This document shows, piece by piece, positions 14,135 through 22,110 of a stretch of DNA of 28,727 nucleotides (its first letter is position 1; every line of letters begins with the position of its first letter). Origin of the DNA: Prevotella sp. (GTDB lineage: Bacteria; Bacteroidota; Bacteroidia; Bacteroidales; Bacteroidaceae); assembly GCA_017428805.1 (NCBI GenBank), contig JAFRQC010000064.1, positions 1 through 28,727 on the forward strand, in the 5' to 3' direction. The position numbers and the translations under genes are program-made. The notes below the pieces were generated by a model. That model was given only the letters and a program-made list of their open reading frames with translations, searched no databases and had not been told where the DNA came from.

Positions 14135-15509
14135 ACTTTATTTTACTCTTCAGGAGTTTGGTGATTTGGGGGACGAGGTTGTCGAGGTCGCCGGCACCGA
14201 GGATGACGAGCACCTCGAACTTGTGCGTCTTGACGTAGTCGAGCACCTGATCCTTCTGGATCATCTCTTTCTTCACACCCTCCTTGAGGTTGTCGTAGAT
14301 GAGCTGCGAGGTGACGCCCTCGATGGGCAGTTCACGGGCAGGATAGATCTCCGTGAGGATGACCTCATCCAACTGACTCAGCGCCTCAGCGAAATCCTTG
14401 TAGAAGTCGCGGGTACGGGTGTATAGGTGCGGCTGGAAGATGGCGGTGATGTGCTTATCCTTATACAGTTCACGGATGCTCTTCGCACTCTGGTAGATCT
14501 CCTTCGGGTGGTGGGCATAGTCGCTGAGGAACACCAGCCGCTCGCTCTTGATCTTGAAGTCGAAGCGACGATCGACACCGCCGTAGGTCTTCATACCGTA
14601 CTTCAGCTCGTCGGCCGTACAGCCGTTCAGCTGTGCCATCGCCATTGCGGCAATACCGTTCTCGATATTGATGGGAATGGGCTGTCCAAGTTCCACATCC
14701 TTCACGCACTCGATGGGTGAGACGAAGTCGAAGGTGATGCCGCCGTTGACGATACGGATGTTCTCTGCGTGGAAGTCACCCTCACTGAGCGAGTAATCAT
14801 AGCGACGGACACCGGGCTGCAGGTTCTCCTTCATCTCCAGATCACGATGGATGATCAGCGCACCTCCGGGCTGGATGAGTTCCGAATAATGGCGGAAACT
14901 CTCGAGATAAGCCTCCTTCGTGCCGTAGATGTCGAGATGATCGGGGTCGGTGCTGGTGATAACACTCATCCAGGGGCGGAGCCAGTGGAACGAACGGTCG
15001 AACTCATCAGCCTCAATGACGACGTAGTCGCTGTCGGAGAGGATATAATTCGTTCCGTAGTTCTTCGAGATGCCACCGAGGAAGGCGTTGCAGTCGAGAT
15101 GGCCCTGATGCATAATATGAGCGCACATCGTCGAGGTGGTCGTCTTACCGTGAGTACCAGCGACGCAAAGGCCCTTATGCGACTGTGTGAGGGTGCCGAG
15201 CACCTGTGCCCGCTTCTGGATCTCGAAGTCGTTCTCCTGGAAGTAACAGAGTTCCTTATGGCTTGACGGGATGGCGGGGGTATAGATGATGAGACTGGTC
15301 TTCGGCTGTTTGCAGGCGAAGGGGATCTCGTCGACGTTCTCTTCATAATGCATCAGCACGCCTTCCTTCTCCAGATGGCGCGTGAGGTCGGAGGGTGTCT
15401 TGTCGTATCCCGCCACCACGAGTCCCTTTTTGAGGAAGTAGCGGGCGATGGCACTCATTCCGATGCCGCCGGCACCAATGAAGTAGACTGCTTTGATATC
15501 CTGAATCAT
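14133..15509 (-). CDS. murC: UDP-N-acetylmuramate--L-alanine ligase
   Basis: MurC adds L-alanine to UDP-MurNAc using ATP, the first step of the peptide stem, in the cytoplasm. The product is 458 aa, the usual length. The N-terminal Rossmann part has FIGAGGIGMSAIARYF (about 11-26); the ATP loop is GTHGKTTTSTM (about 118-128); and the central part has EADEFDRSF and TSTDPDHLDIYG. The C-terminal ligase domain has DYAHHPKEI and FQPHLYTRTRDF. The HGKTTT loop and the DYAHHP and HLYTR motifs separate MurC from MurD, MurE and MurF. It follows murG by 28 bp. Confidence 0.97.
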   Translation of the reverse strand: MIQDIKAVYFIGAGGIGMSAIARYFLKKGLVVAGYDKTPSDLTRHLEKEGVLMHYEENVDEIPFACKQPKTSLIIYTPAIPSSHKELCYFQENDFEIQKRAQVLGTLTQSHKGLCVAGTHGKTTTSTMCAHIMHQGHLDCNAFLGGISKNYGTNYILSDSDYVVIEADEFDRSFHWLRPWMSVITSTDPDHLDIYGTKEAYLESFRHYSELIQPGGALIIHRDLEMKENLQPGVRRYDYSLSEGDFHAENIRIVNGGITFDFVSPIECVKDVELGQPIPINIENGIAAMAMAQLNGCTADELKYGMKTYGGVDRRFDFKIKSERLVFLSDYAHHPKEIYQSAKSIRELYKDKHITAIFQPHLYTRTRDFYKDFAEALSQLDEVILTEIYPARELPIEGVTSQLIYDNLKEGVKKEMIQKDQVLDYVKTHKFEVLVILGAGDLDNLVPQITKLLKSKIK

Positions 15510-15514
15510 TTTTA

Positions 15515-15540
15515 TTTACGATTTACGAATTTACGATTTA
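15515..15540 (-). repeat. TCGTAAA tandem array (murG-murC junction)
   Basis: Plus strand: TTTACGA, TTTACGA, one extra A, TTTACGA, TTTA. The last unit contains the murG stop codon (15538-15540). On the coding strand TAA recurs in every reading frame. The same unit occurs at the murE-mraY junction (20624-20645). Confidence 0.88.
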
Positions 15541-16647
15541 AAATTTAGCGAGTTTGATGACCTCACGGGCGATGATCTCTGCGGAGTCAGGCAGAGCGAG
15601 TTTCTTCACGTTCTCGCTGAGCACCTTCAGGCGCGCTTCGTCCACCACAGTTCTGACAGCGAGTTCGAGCAGGATGGCGGGAGCCTCTGCGTCCTTCACA
15701 TAGAGGGCTGCTTCCTTGTCAGCGAGGGCGAGGGCGTTCTTCGTCTGATGATCCTCAGCCACATTGGGACTGGGCACGAGGATGACGGGCTTACCGATGA
15801 GGCAGAACTCGGAGATACTGCTGGCACCAGCGCGACTGATGACGAGGTCGGCAGCCCGATAGGCGGTGCCCATATCAGCGATGAAGTCGGTCACTTTCAG
15901 GTTCGGGATATTCTCACCCTTCAGGCGCTCGGCAATCTCGGCACTGTAATACTTACCCGTCTGCCAGAAGAATTGGACGTCGGTGGACTTCACGAGATCG
16001 AGATGCTGCAGCACGCTCTCGTTGATGGTGCGGGCGCCTAAGCTGCCACCCACCAGCAGGATAATCTTCTTCGTGGGGTCGAAACCGAGCTGTCGGGCAG
16101 CCTCCTCACGGGAGAGTTTCGTGTCAAGCAGGTTCTGGCGCACGGGATTACCCGTCAGAATAATCTTGTCGGCGGGGAAGAAGCGTTCCATTCCTTCATA
16201 AGCCACACAGATCTTCGAAGCCTTAGCCGCCAGCTGCTTGTTGGCAAGACCGGCATAGCTGTTCTGCTCCTGGATGAGCGTGGGGATGCCCAGACTGTTG
16301 GCAGCACCGAGGGCGGCACTGCTGGCATAGCCTCCTACACCCACAGCCACATCGGGCTTGAACTCGCGCAGGATCTTCTTGGCGAGCCACTTGCTCTTCA
16401 CATAGTCGAAGGCGACACCGATGTTTGCAGGTTTCCACAACGGACGGAAGAAGCCGCGGATGGGCAGACCTTCAATCTCGTAGCCTGCTGCCGGCACACG
16501 CTGCATCTCCATACGACCCATGGCACCGATGAACAGGATGGATGCATCAGGACACAAATCCATGATGGCATTGGCAATGGATATGGCGGGAAAAATATGA
16601 CCGCCTGTACCGCCTCCACTGATGATGACTCTTAACGCTTTGCTCAT
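15538..16647 (-). CDS. murG: UDP-GlcNAc:lipid I N-acetylglucosaminyltransferase
   Basis: MurG is the membrane-associated transferase that converts lipid I to lipid II. The product is 369 aa. The N-terminal glycine-rich loop is GGGTGGHIFPAISIA (about 11-25). The middle has GVGGYASSAALGAA and the HGKT-like equivalent LIQEQNSYAGLANK, and the C-terminal half has the UDP-GlcNAc-binding region (LLVGGSLGARTINE, VISRAGASSISEFCLIGKP). This is the GT28 family pattern. It has a probable promoter of its own at 16698-16706, so murG to ftsZ may be transcribed partly independently of the upstream genes. Confidence 0.96.
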   Translation of the reverse strand: MSKALRVIISGGGTGGHIFPAISIANAIMDLCPDASILFIGAMGRMEMQRVPAAGYEIEGLPIRGFFRPLWKPANIGVAFDYVKSKWLAKKILREFKPDVAVGVGGYASSAALGAANSLGIPTLIQEQNSYAGLANKQLAAKASKICVAYEGMERFFPADKIILTGNPVRQNLLDTKLSREEAARQLGFDPTKKIILLVGGSLGARTINESVLQHLDLVKSTDVQFFWQTGKYYSAEIAERLKGENIPNLKVTDFIADMGTAYRAADLVISRAGASSISEFCLIGKPVILVPSPNVAEDHQTKNALALADKEAALYVKDAEAPAILLELAVRTVVDEARLKVLSENVKKLALPDSAEIIAREVIKLAKF

Positions 16648-16685
16648 ACTCCTTACTCCTTTACTCCTTCTCTCCTTACTCTTTT
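16648..16685 (-). repeat. AAGGAGT tandem array in front of murG
   Basis: Plus strand: ACTCCTT, ACTCCTTT, ACTCCTTCT, CTCCTT, ACTCTTTT. On the coding strand this is AAGGAGT repeated up to the murG ATG. It presents several Shine-Dalgarno-like AGGAG copies, one at normal spacing, which is unusual here because other genes in the window lack such a site. Confidence 0.8.
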
Positions 16686-16697
16686 ATTAATTTGCGT

Positions 16698-16706
16698 GCA
16701 AAATTA
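16698..16706 (-). promoter_or_regulatory. Probable internal promoter before murG, -7 box
   Basis: The minus strand reads TAATTTTGC followed by ACGC, the same extended form as the gyrB box (TTTGCACGC). It lies just downstream of the ftsW stop codon and about 50 nt before the murG ATG. Confidence 0.6.
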
Positions 16707-16710
16707 CAAA

Positions 16711-17961
16711 TTATATTTCGTTTAACGACATTTTATCGCCCTTTTTTTTCGCAGAACGGCTAACACTTAATATAGCACCGATATACACACAGTTGATGAT
16801 GGTCGAAGTACCGCCTCTGGAGATGAGCGGCAACGGCTGTCCCGTCACCGGAGCGATGCCCACAGCCACCATCATGTTGAACGAAGCCTGAATGACCAGC
16901 ATCAGCGCCAGTCCGAGCACGAGGAAGGCGGGGAAGTTGTTGTCGCAGCGGCTGGCGATACGGGCAGCACGGAAGAGCAGCACAATATACAGCAACACGA
17001 CGAAGCCTGCACCGATGATTCCTAACTCCTCAATGATGATGACGAAGATGAAGTCGCTGAACGCCTGCGGCAGAAAGTCACGCTCGATAGACTGTCCGGG
17101 ACCCTTGCCGATGATGTTGCTGTTCACGATGGCGATGTTCGCATGTGCCACCTGCGCATCTTTGTCGAGGTCGTAGTCCTGCGGAGCCACGTGTTTCGAG
17201 TTGAGCTTCTTGTCGATACGGTTCTTCCACGTAGCGAAGCGGTGCAGGGGACCTTTCTTCGTACTCTTCTCTGTCTTGCCGTTGGCGACGCTCTCCGTCT
17301 GTGTCTCCGCCGTCTCGTCGTTAGTCTCCATGCTGCCGGCCATATAGACCAGTCCGATGAACAGCACGATGACCAATGCCCCGCCGGCCATCATCTTTCC
17401 TAACTGCACAAACGGCACACGACCGATAAACATCATCAGGAAGATGACCACCATAATGAGCGCCGCCGTAGAGAGGTTCTCCAATCCGATGAGGATGATG
17501 AAGGGGATGACGACGATGAGGATGAACTTAAACGCCCGTTTGTCGGCACCATCCTCCCGCTGCATCGCACTGAGAATCTGTGCCGTCACGAGCACCAGCG
17601 TACCCTTCGCGATCTCCGAGGGCTGGAACTTCAGTCCAAAGAGACTGATCCAGCGTCCGGCGTCGTTCGTCTTCTCACCGAAGCACAGCACCCACAGCAG
17701 CATGATCGCAGAGACAATGAGCAGCGCAGGCGTCACGAGTTTGAAGAAACGGCACGGGATGTTCAGGACGAAGATGGCCGCCGCCACACCCATAATGATC
17801 TTCCCCGAGTGGCCGAGGATGGGCGACAGATAGTTCTGGCTCTTGTACGTCAGTGAGCTCGAAGCGGAGAACACCTCGACAACACTGATAAGGCACAGGA
17901 AGAGCAGCACCATCCAGATGACCTTATCACCCTTAAACAGATTCCCTATCTTGTAATTCAT
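16711..17961 (-). CDS. ftsW: SEDS-family peptidoglycan glycosyltransferase FtsW
   Basis: FtsW polymerises lipid II into septal glycan strands together with FtsI. The product is 416 aa with about ten membrane segments. Family motifs: GRWISLFGLKFQPSEIAKG (about 102-120), PFIILIGLENLSTAAL, and near the end PLPLISRGGTSTIINC. A hydrophilic, charged stretch of about 60 residues (from METNDETAETQTES to KDAQVAHANIA) extends the large extracytoplasmic loop before GKGPGQS. The product could in principle be RodA, but the position inside the dcw cluster after murD favours FtsW. Its ATG overlaps the murD stop codon by 4 bp, suggesting coupled translation. Confidence 0.95.
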   Translation of the reverse strand: MNYKIGNLFKGDKVIWMVLLFLCLISVVEVFSASSSLTYKSQNYLSPILGHSGKIIMGVAAAIFVLNIPCRFFKLVTPALLIVSAIMLLWVLCFGEKTNDAGRWISLFGLKFQPSEIAKGTLVLVTAQILSAMQREDGADKRAFKFILIVVIPFIILIGLENLSTAALIMVVIFLMMFIGRVPFVQLGKMMAGGALVIVLFIGLVYMAGSMETNDETAETQTESVANGKTEKSTKKGPLHRFATWKNRIDKKLNSKHVAPQDYDLDKDAQVAHANIAIVNSNIIGKGPGQSIERDFLPQAFSDFIFVIIIEELGIIGAGFVVLLYIVLLFRAARIASRCDNNFPAFLVLGLALMLVIQASFNMMVAVGIAPVTGQPLPLISRGGTSTIINCVYIGAILSVSRSAKKKGDKMSLNEI

Positions 17962-19289
17962 AAGTTCCTGACTAACTCTTTAAACTGTTCGCCGCGATCC
18001 TCCATATTCTTGAAGAGGTCGAAGGAGGCGCAGCAGGGACTGAGCAGCACGGTCTCACCGGGACTGGCCAGCTCGTAACAGGCTGCCACACAGTCTTTCA
18101 TCGAGTGGGTGTCGCGAACGGGAATGCCCAGACTGTCGAAGTTGTCGTGCAGTTTCTGGTTGTCGGCACCGAGATACACGATTCCCGAACACTTCTCCTT
18201 CACCAACGGCTTAATGGGGTCGTAGTCGTTGCCCTTGTCCTTACCACCGATGATGAGCACCACCTTCGTCTTCATCGCCTCCAGCGCATACCAGCAGGCA
18301 TCGACATTGGTGGCCTTCGAGTCGTTGATATACTGTACGCCGCGCACATTACAGACCTTCTCCAGACGATGTTCCACACCAGGGAAGTCGCTCAGGCTCT
18401 TGCGGATCTCCTCTTTCTTGATACCAGCAACATCTGAGGCGATACCGGCAGCGAGGGAGTTGTAGATATTATGACGGCCGGTCAGACTCAGGCTCTCCTG
18501 TTCCATATTGAACGGTTCAGGCTTCTCAATCTTATACTGACCTTCCTCGATATAGCCGATGACGCCCTTCTCCTTCAGATCCGAGAACGGATACTGGATG
18601 GCCTTGATGTCGTACTTCGCCAGTTCCCGCTTGATGATGGGGTCGTCGGCCCAGTAGATGAAGGCATCCTGCGGCGTCTGGTTCTGGATGATACGCATCT
18701 TCGCATCGACGTAGTTCTGCATCTTGAAGTCGTAACGATCCAGATGGTCGGGCGTGATATTCAGCAGGATGGCGATATTGGCCCGGAAGTCGTACATATT
18801 GTCCAGCTGAAAGGAACTGAGCTCGATGATATAGTACTCGTGCGGATCCTCAGCTACCTGCAATGCCAGCGAGTTGCCGATATTGCCTGCGAGACCGGCA
18901 TCGTAGCCTGCCTCCTTGAAGATGTGGTAGATCAGCGAGGTGGTGGTGGTCTTACCGTTAGAACCCGTGATGCAAATCATCTTCGAGTTGGTGTAACGGC
19001 CTGCGAACTCGATCTCACTGATGATATGGATGCCTTTCTCCTTCACCTTCACGATCATCGGAGCCGTATCGGGGATGCCCGGACTCTTGATGATCTCATC
19101 GGCATTCAGGATCTTGGTCTCCGTATGCTGTCCTTCCTCCCACGCTATTTGGCGGTCGTCGAGCATCTTCTTATACTTATCGGCAATCTTCGACATATCT
19201 GACACAAACACGTCGAATCCTTCTTTCTTCGCGAGGACGGCAGCTCCGGCACCGCTTTCTCCTGCTCCCAAAATGACTATTCTCTTCAT
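17958..19289 (-). CDS. murD: UDP-N-acetylmuramoyl-L-alanine--D-glutamate ligase
   Basis: MurD adds D-glutamate, the product of MurI, to UDP-MurNAc-L-Ala. The product is 443 aa from the ATG at 19287-19289 (MKRIVILGAGESGAG); the frame extends three codons further to a TTG, which I reject. The ATP loop is GSNGKTTTTSLIYHIF (about 109-124), then NITPDHLDRYDF and HNIYNSLAAGIA, and the C-terminal domain has VQYINDSKATNVDA and LLSPCCASFDLFKNMEDRG. The NDSKATN and SPCCASFD motifs are specific to MurD. It overlaps ftsW by 4 bp. Confidence 0.97.
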   Translation of the reverse strand: MKRIVILGAGESGAGAAVLAKKEGFDVFVSDMSKIADKYKKMLDDRQIAWEEGQHTETKILNADEIIKSPGIPDTAPMIVKVKEKGIHIISEIEFAGRYTNSKMICITGSNGKTTTTSLIYHIFKEAGYDAGLAGNIGNSLALQVAEDPHEYYIIELSSFQLDNMYDFRANIAILLNITPDHLDRYDFKMQNYVDAKMRIIQNQTPQDAFIYWADDPIIKRELAKYDIKAIQYPFSDLKEKGVIGYIEEGQYKIEKPEPFNMEQESLSLTGRHNIYNSLAAGIASDVAGIKKEEIRKSLSDFPGVEHRLEKVCNVRGVQYINDSKATNVDACWYALEAMKTKVVLIIGGKDKGNDYDPIKPLVKEKCSGIVYLGADNQKLHDNFDSLGIPVRDTHSMKDCVAACYELASPGETVLLSPCCASFDLFKNMEDRGEQFKELVRNL

Positions 19290-19293
19290 AATG

Positions 19294-19314
19294 TTCAATC
19301 TTCAATATTCAATC
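19294..19314 (-). repeat. GATTGAA tandem array (mraY-murD junction)
   Basis: Plus strand: TTCAATC, TTCAATA, TTCAATC. These three 7-mers fill the gap between the mraY stop (TTA at 19316) and the murD ATG (19289). Each coding-strand unit contains TGA. Confidence 0.85.
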
Positions 19315-19315
19315 T

Positions 19316-20614
19316 TTAACGCATCTTAAGCGTTATTATCGTCAGTGCCGCCAGGATAATGGACGTGATCCAGAAGCGGATGGTGATCTTCGACTCGTGG
19401 AAGGGACGGTTGGGCCAGCCTTTCAGGATATAACGGCTGGTGGCGTCGAGCTGTGAGTCGAGTTTACGGAAGTTATCGTGAATCGGCGTCGCACGGAACA
19501 CACGCACCCGCTTGCCCTTCTTCTTCTGAATCTTGAACCACTGTGTCTGGATGATCACACTCAGGCTCTCCACGAAGAAGATACCGCAGAGGACGGGCAG
19601 CAACAGCTCCTTGTGAATGATGACAGCGCAGACACCGATGATGCCGCCGATGGTGAGCGAACCTGTATCACCCATAAACACCTGAGCGGGGTAGGCGTTA
19701 TACCACAAGAAACCGACCATCGCTCCGATGAAGGCACAGAGGAACACCACCAACTCCTCGGAGTGCGGGATGTACATAATGTCGAAATATGAGGCATAGC
19801 CGATGTGCGACGACACATAGGCCAGAACACCCAGCGCCACACCGATGATAGCGGAGTTACCCGCACACATACCGTCCATACCGTCGTTGAGGTTCGCACC
19901 GTTGGAGACACCCGTCACTACGAAGATGGTCATCAGCACGAACAGCACCCAACCTGCAGCCACCTTGTTGTCACCCAGGAAGCCCATCACGTTGGAGTAG
20001 TTCAGATTGTGGTTCTTCACGAAGGGGATCGTCGTCTGCAGACTCTTCACCGCCTCCTTCTTATGCTTCACCACTGATTCAATCGTCTCTGTGTGAATCG
20101 TCTCTGTTTTTGTAATCTGCGGTTCGCTCAACGTCTCTCTTACCACCGCATCAGGACTCAGCCACAACGTCAGACCGACGATGAAACCGATACTCACCTG
20201 TCCTACGATCTTATACTTACCTTTCAGTCCCTCCTTGTTACGACGGAATATCTTGATATAGTCGTCGAGGAATCCCAGGAAACCTAACCAGACGGTGGTG
20301 ACAACCATCAGGATGATGTAGATGTTTCGGATACGGCAGAGCAGCAACACCGGCACGAGGATGCTGACGATGATGATGATGCCGCCCATCGTGGGCACGC
20401 CCTTCTTCTCTACGCCAAAGGGATCGATACTCGGATCACGCTCTGTCTCGAAAATCTTCCGGCGCTTCATCCACTTGATGAACCTCTCACCGAACCACGC
20501 GGAGATCAACAGCGCCAGAATCAACGTCAGCAGGGCCCGGAACGAGACATAGCTCCACATGTGTGAGCCCGGGATATCATACTGCTCTAAGAACCTGAAG
20601 AAATAGTAAAGCAT
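19316..20614 (-). CDS. mraY: Phospho-N-acetylmuramoyl-pentapeptide transferase
   Basis: MraY transfers phospho-MurNAc-pentapeptide to undecaprenyl phosphate, making lipid I. The start at 20612-20614 (MLYYFFRFLEQ) is chosen; the 23-residue upstream extension translates the tandem repeat. The product is 432 aa with about ten membrane helices. Motifs: KKGVPTMGGIII, FLGFLDDYIKI, NGANLNDGMDGMCAG and AQVFMGDTGSLTIGG. Compared with E. coli MraY (360 aa) there is an insert of roughly 60 polar residues after VGLTLWLSPDA (VVRETLSEPQITKTE to PFVKNHNLNY); longer MraY proteins are usual in this phylum. murF, which lies next to mraY in E. coli, is absent here. Confidence 0.96.
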   Translation of the reverse strand: MLYYFFRFLEQYDIPGSHMWSYVSFRALLTLILALLISAWFGERFIKWMKRRKIFETERDPSIDPFGVEKKGVPTMGGIIIIVSILVPVLLLCRIRNIYIILMVVTTVWLGFLGFLDDYIKIFRRNKEGLKGKYKIVGQVSIGFIVGLTLWLSPDAVVRETLSEPQITKTETIHTETIESVVKHKKEAVKSLQTTIPFVKNHNLNYSNVMGFLGDNKVAAGWVLFVLMTIFVVTGVSNGANLNDGMDGMCAGNSAIIGVALGVLAYVSSHIGYASYFDIMYIPHSEELVVFLCAFIGAMVGFLWYNAYPAQVFMGDTGSLTIGGIIGVCAVIIHKELLLPVLCGIFFVESLSVIIQTQWFKIQKKKGKRVRVFRATPIHDNFRKLDSQLDATSRYILKGWPNRPFHESKITIRFWITSIILAALTIITLKMR

Positions 20615-20623
20615 ATTTTTTGA

Positions 20624-20645
20624 TTTACGATTTACAGATTTACGA
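20624..20645 (-). repeat. TCGTAAA tandem array (murE-mraY junction)
   Basis: Plus strand: TTTACGA, TTTACAG, a single A, TTTACGA (20639-20645). The last unit includes the final serine codon and the stop codon of murE. Confidence 0.85.
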
Positions 20646-22097
20646 TTGAATACCAAAGATCTCACGGACCACTTCCTTATCATCGAAGTGGTGCTTCACG
20701 CCCTGAATCTCCTGATAGTCCTCATGGCCTTTGCCGGCAATAAGGATCACATCGCCCTTCTCAGCCATCATGCAGGCCGTACGGATGGCCTCACGACGGT
20801 CTACGATGCTGATGACCTTTTTCATCTGACGGGCATCGAGCCCTTCAAGCATATCGTTGATGATGTCCTGCGGCTCCTCGAAACGGGGATTGTCGGACGT
20901 GATGATCACACGGTCGCTCTGCTTCACCGCCTCCTGGGCCATCAGCGGACGCTTGCCCTTATCGCGGTTACCACCTGCACCACAGACGGTGATCACCTTA
21001 CCCTTGCCGTTGAGCACCTCGTGGATGGCATTGAGCACATTCTCCAGAGCGTCGGGCGTATGGGCATAATCGACGATGGCGGTATAACCCTCAGGCGAAT
21101 GGATGGGCTCCAGACGACCGCTCACACTCTTCAACGTGCTGAGGATGAGCAGGATGTCGTCGGGTTTCTTGCCCAGCATAACCGCTGCGCCATAGACGGC
21201 GAGCAGGTTGCTTACATTGAACTTTCCGATGAACTGCACGCCCACCTCCTTGCCGTTGATGTCGAGATACATACCCTCGAAGTGACACTCGATGAGCTTC
21301 GCCTTAAAGTCCGCCATACTGCGGGTGGAATAGGTCTTCACCTGAGCCTCACAATTCTGCACCATAAACATTCCGTTCTTATCGTCGGCATTGGTGATGG
21401 CGAAGGCATCTTTCCCCAGACCGTCGAAGAAGGCTTTCTTCGCATCACGATAGTTCTCGAAGGTGCCGTGATAGTCGAGATGGTCACGCGTCAGGTTCGT
21501 AAATAGACCGCCAGCGAAGTGCAGTCCTCCGATACGCTTCTGGGCGATGGCGTGACTGCTGCACTCCATAAAGGCATATTCACAGCCGGCATCCACCATC
21601 CGGGCCAGGAGTTTATTCAACTCGATGGGATCGGGCGTCGTATGGTCTGCAGCGATGGCCTCATCCTCGATATAGTTGCAGACGGTGGAGAGGAGGCCGC
21701 ACTTGTGTCCGAACTTGCGGAACATATTATATAATAAGGTGGCGATAGTCGTCTTGCCGTTGGTTCCGGTGACACCCACGAGCTTCAGTTTCTCCGAAGG
21801 GGTGCCATAGAACTGCGTAGCCACCTCGCCGACGCAGTCTTCCGTCGATTCCACAGCGATGTAGGTGATGCCGGGTTCCCGCTTGTTGGGGAAATACTCG
21901 CACAAGACAGCTACAGCTCCCTGCTCGATGGCTTTGGGAATGAACTTGTGGCCGTCGGTCTGAGTACCTGGGATGGCCACGAACAGATGTCCTGCCTCAA
22001 TACGGCGGGAGTCGATGTTTACGCCCGTAATCTCGATGTCATCGGCACCGAGCATATTGAGCACTTCTACATTCTTCAGCAGTTCCTTCAGTTTCAT
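20640..22097 (-). CDS. murE: UDP-MurNAc-L-Ala-D-Glu--meso-diaminopimelate ligase
   Basis: MurE adds the third amino acid of the peptide stem. The product is 485 aa. The ATP loop is [16 protein letters not shown] (about 110-125), followed by [27 protein letters not shown], and in the C-terminal domain [27 protein letters not shown] and [14 protein letters not shown]. The DNPR motif indicates meso-diaminopimelate rather than lysine as substrate. The start ATG 22095-22097 begins [10 protein letters not shown]. It follows ftsI with a 13-bp gap. Its last codons lie in a tandem repeat. Confidence 0.97.
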   Translation of the reverse strand: MKLKELLKNVEVLNMLGADDIEITGVNIDSRRIEAGHLFVAIPGTQTDGHKFIPKAIEQGAVAVLCEYFPNKREPGITYIAVESTEDCVGEVATQFYGTPSEKLKLVGVTGTNGKTTIATLLYNMFRKFGHKCGLLSTVCNYIEDEAIAADHTTPDPIELNKLLARMVDAGCEYAFMECSSHAIAQKRIGGLHFAGGLFTNLTRDHLDYHGTFENYRDAKKAFFDGLGKDAFAITNADDKNGMFMVQNCEAQVKTYSTRSMADFKAKLIECHFEGMYLDINGKEVGVQFIGKFNVSNLLAVYGAAVMLGKKPDDILLILSTLKSVSGRLEPIHSPEGYTAIVDYAHTPDALENVLNAIHEVLNGKGKVITVCGAGGNRDKGKRPLMAQEAVKQSDRVIITSDNPRFEEPQDIINDMLEGLDARQMKKVISIVDRREAIRTACMMAEKGDVILIAGKGHEDYQEIQGVKHHFDDKEVVREIFGIQS

Positions 22098-22110
22098 ATT
22101 GCTTAATTAT

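Noticed and set aside
19290..19298. TTG start for MurD three codons upstream
   Set aside because: It lies within the GATTGAA repeat; the ATG at 19289 directly precedes the Rossmann motif RIVILGAGESG.
20615..20683. 23-residue N-terminal extension of MraY
   Set aside because: It is read through the TCGTAAA array and into the murE 3' end ([11 protein letters not shown]); MLYYFFRFLEQ fits the family start.
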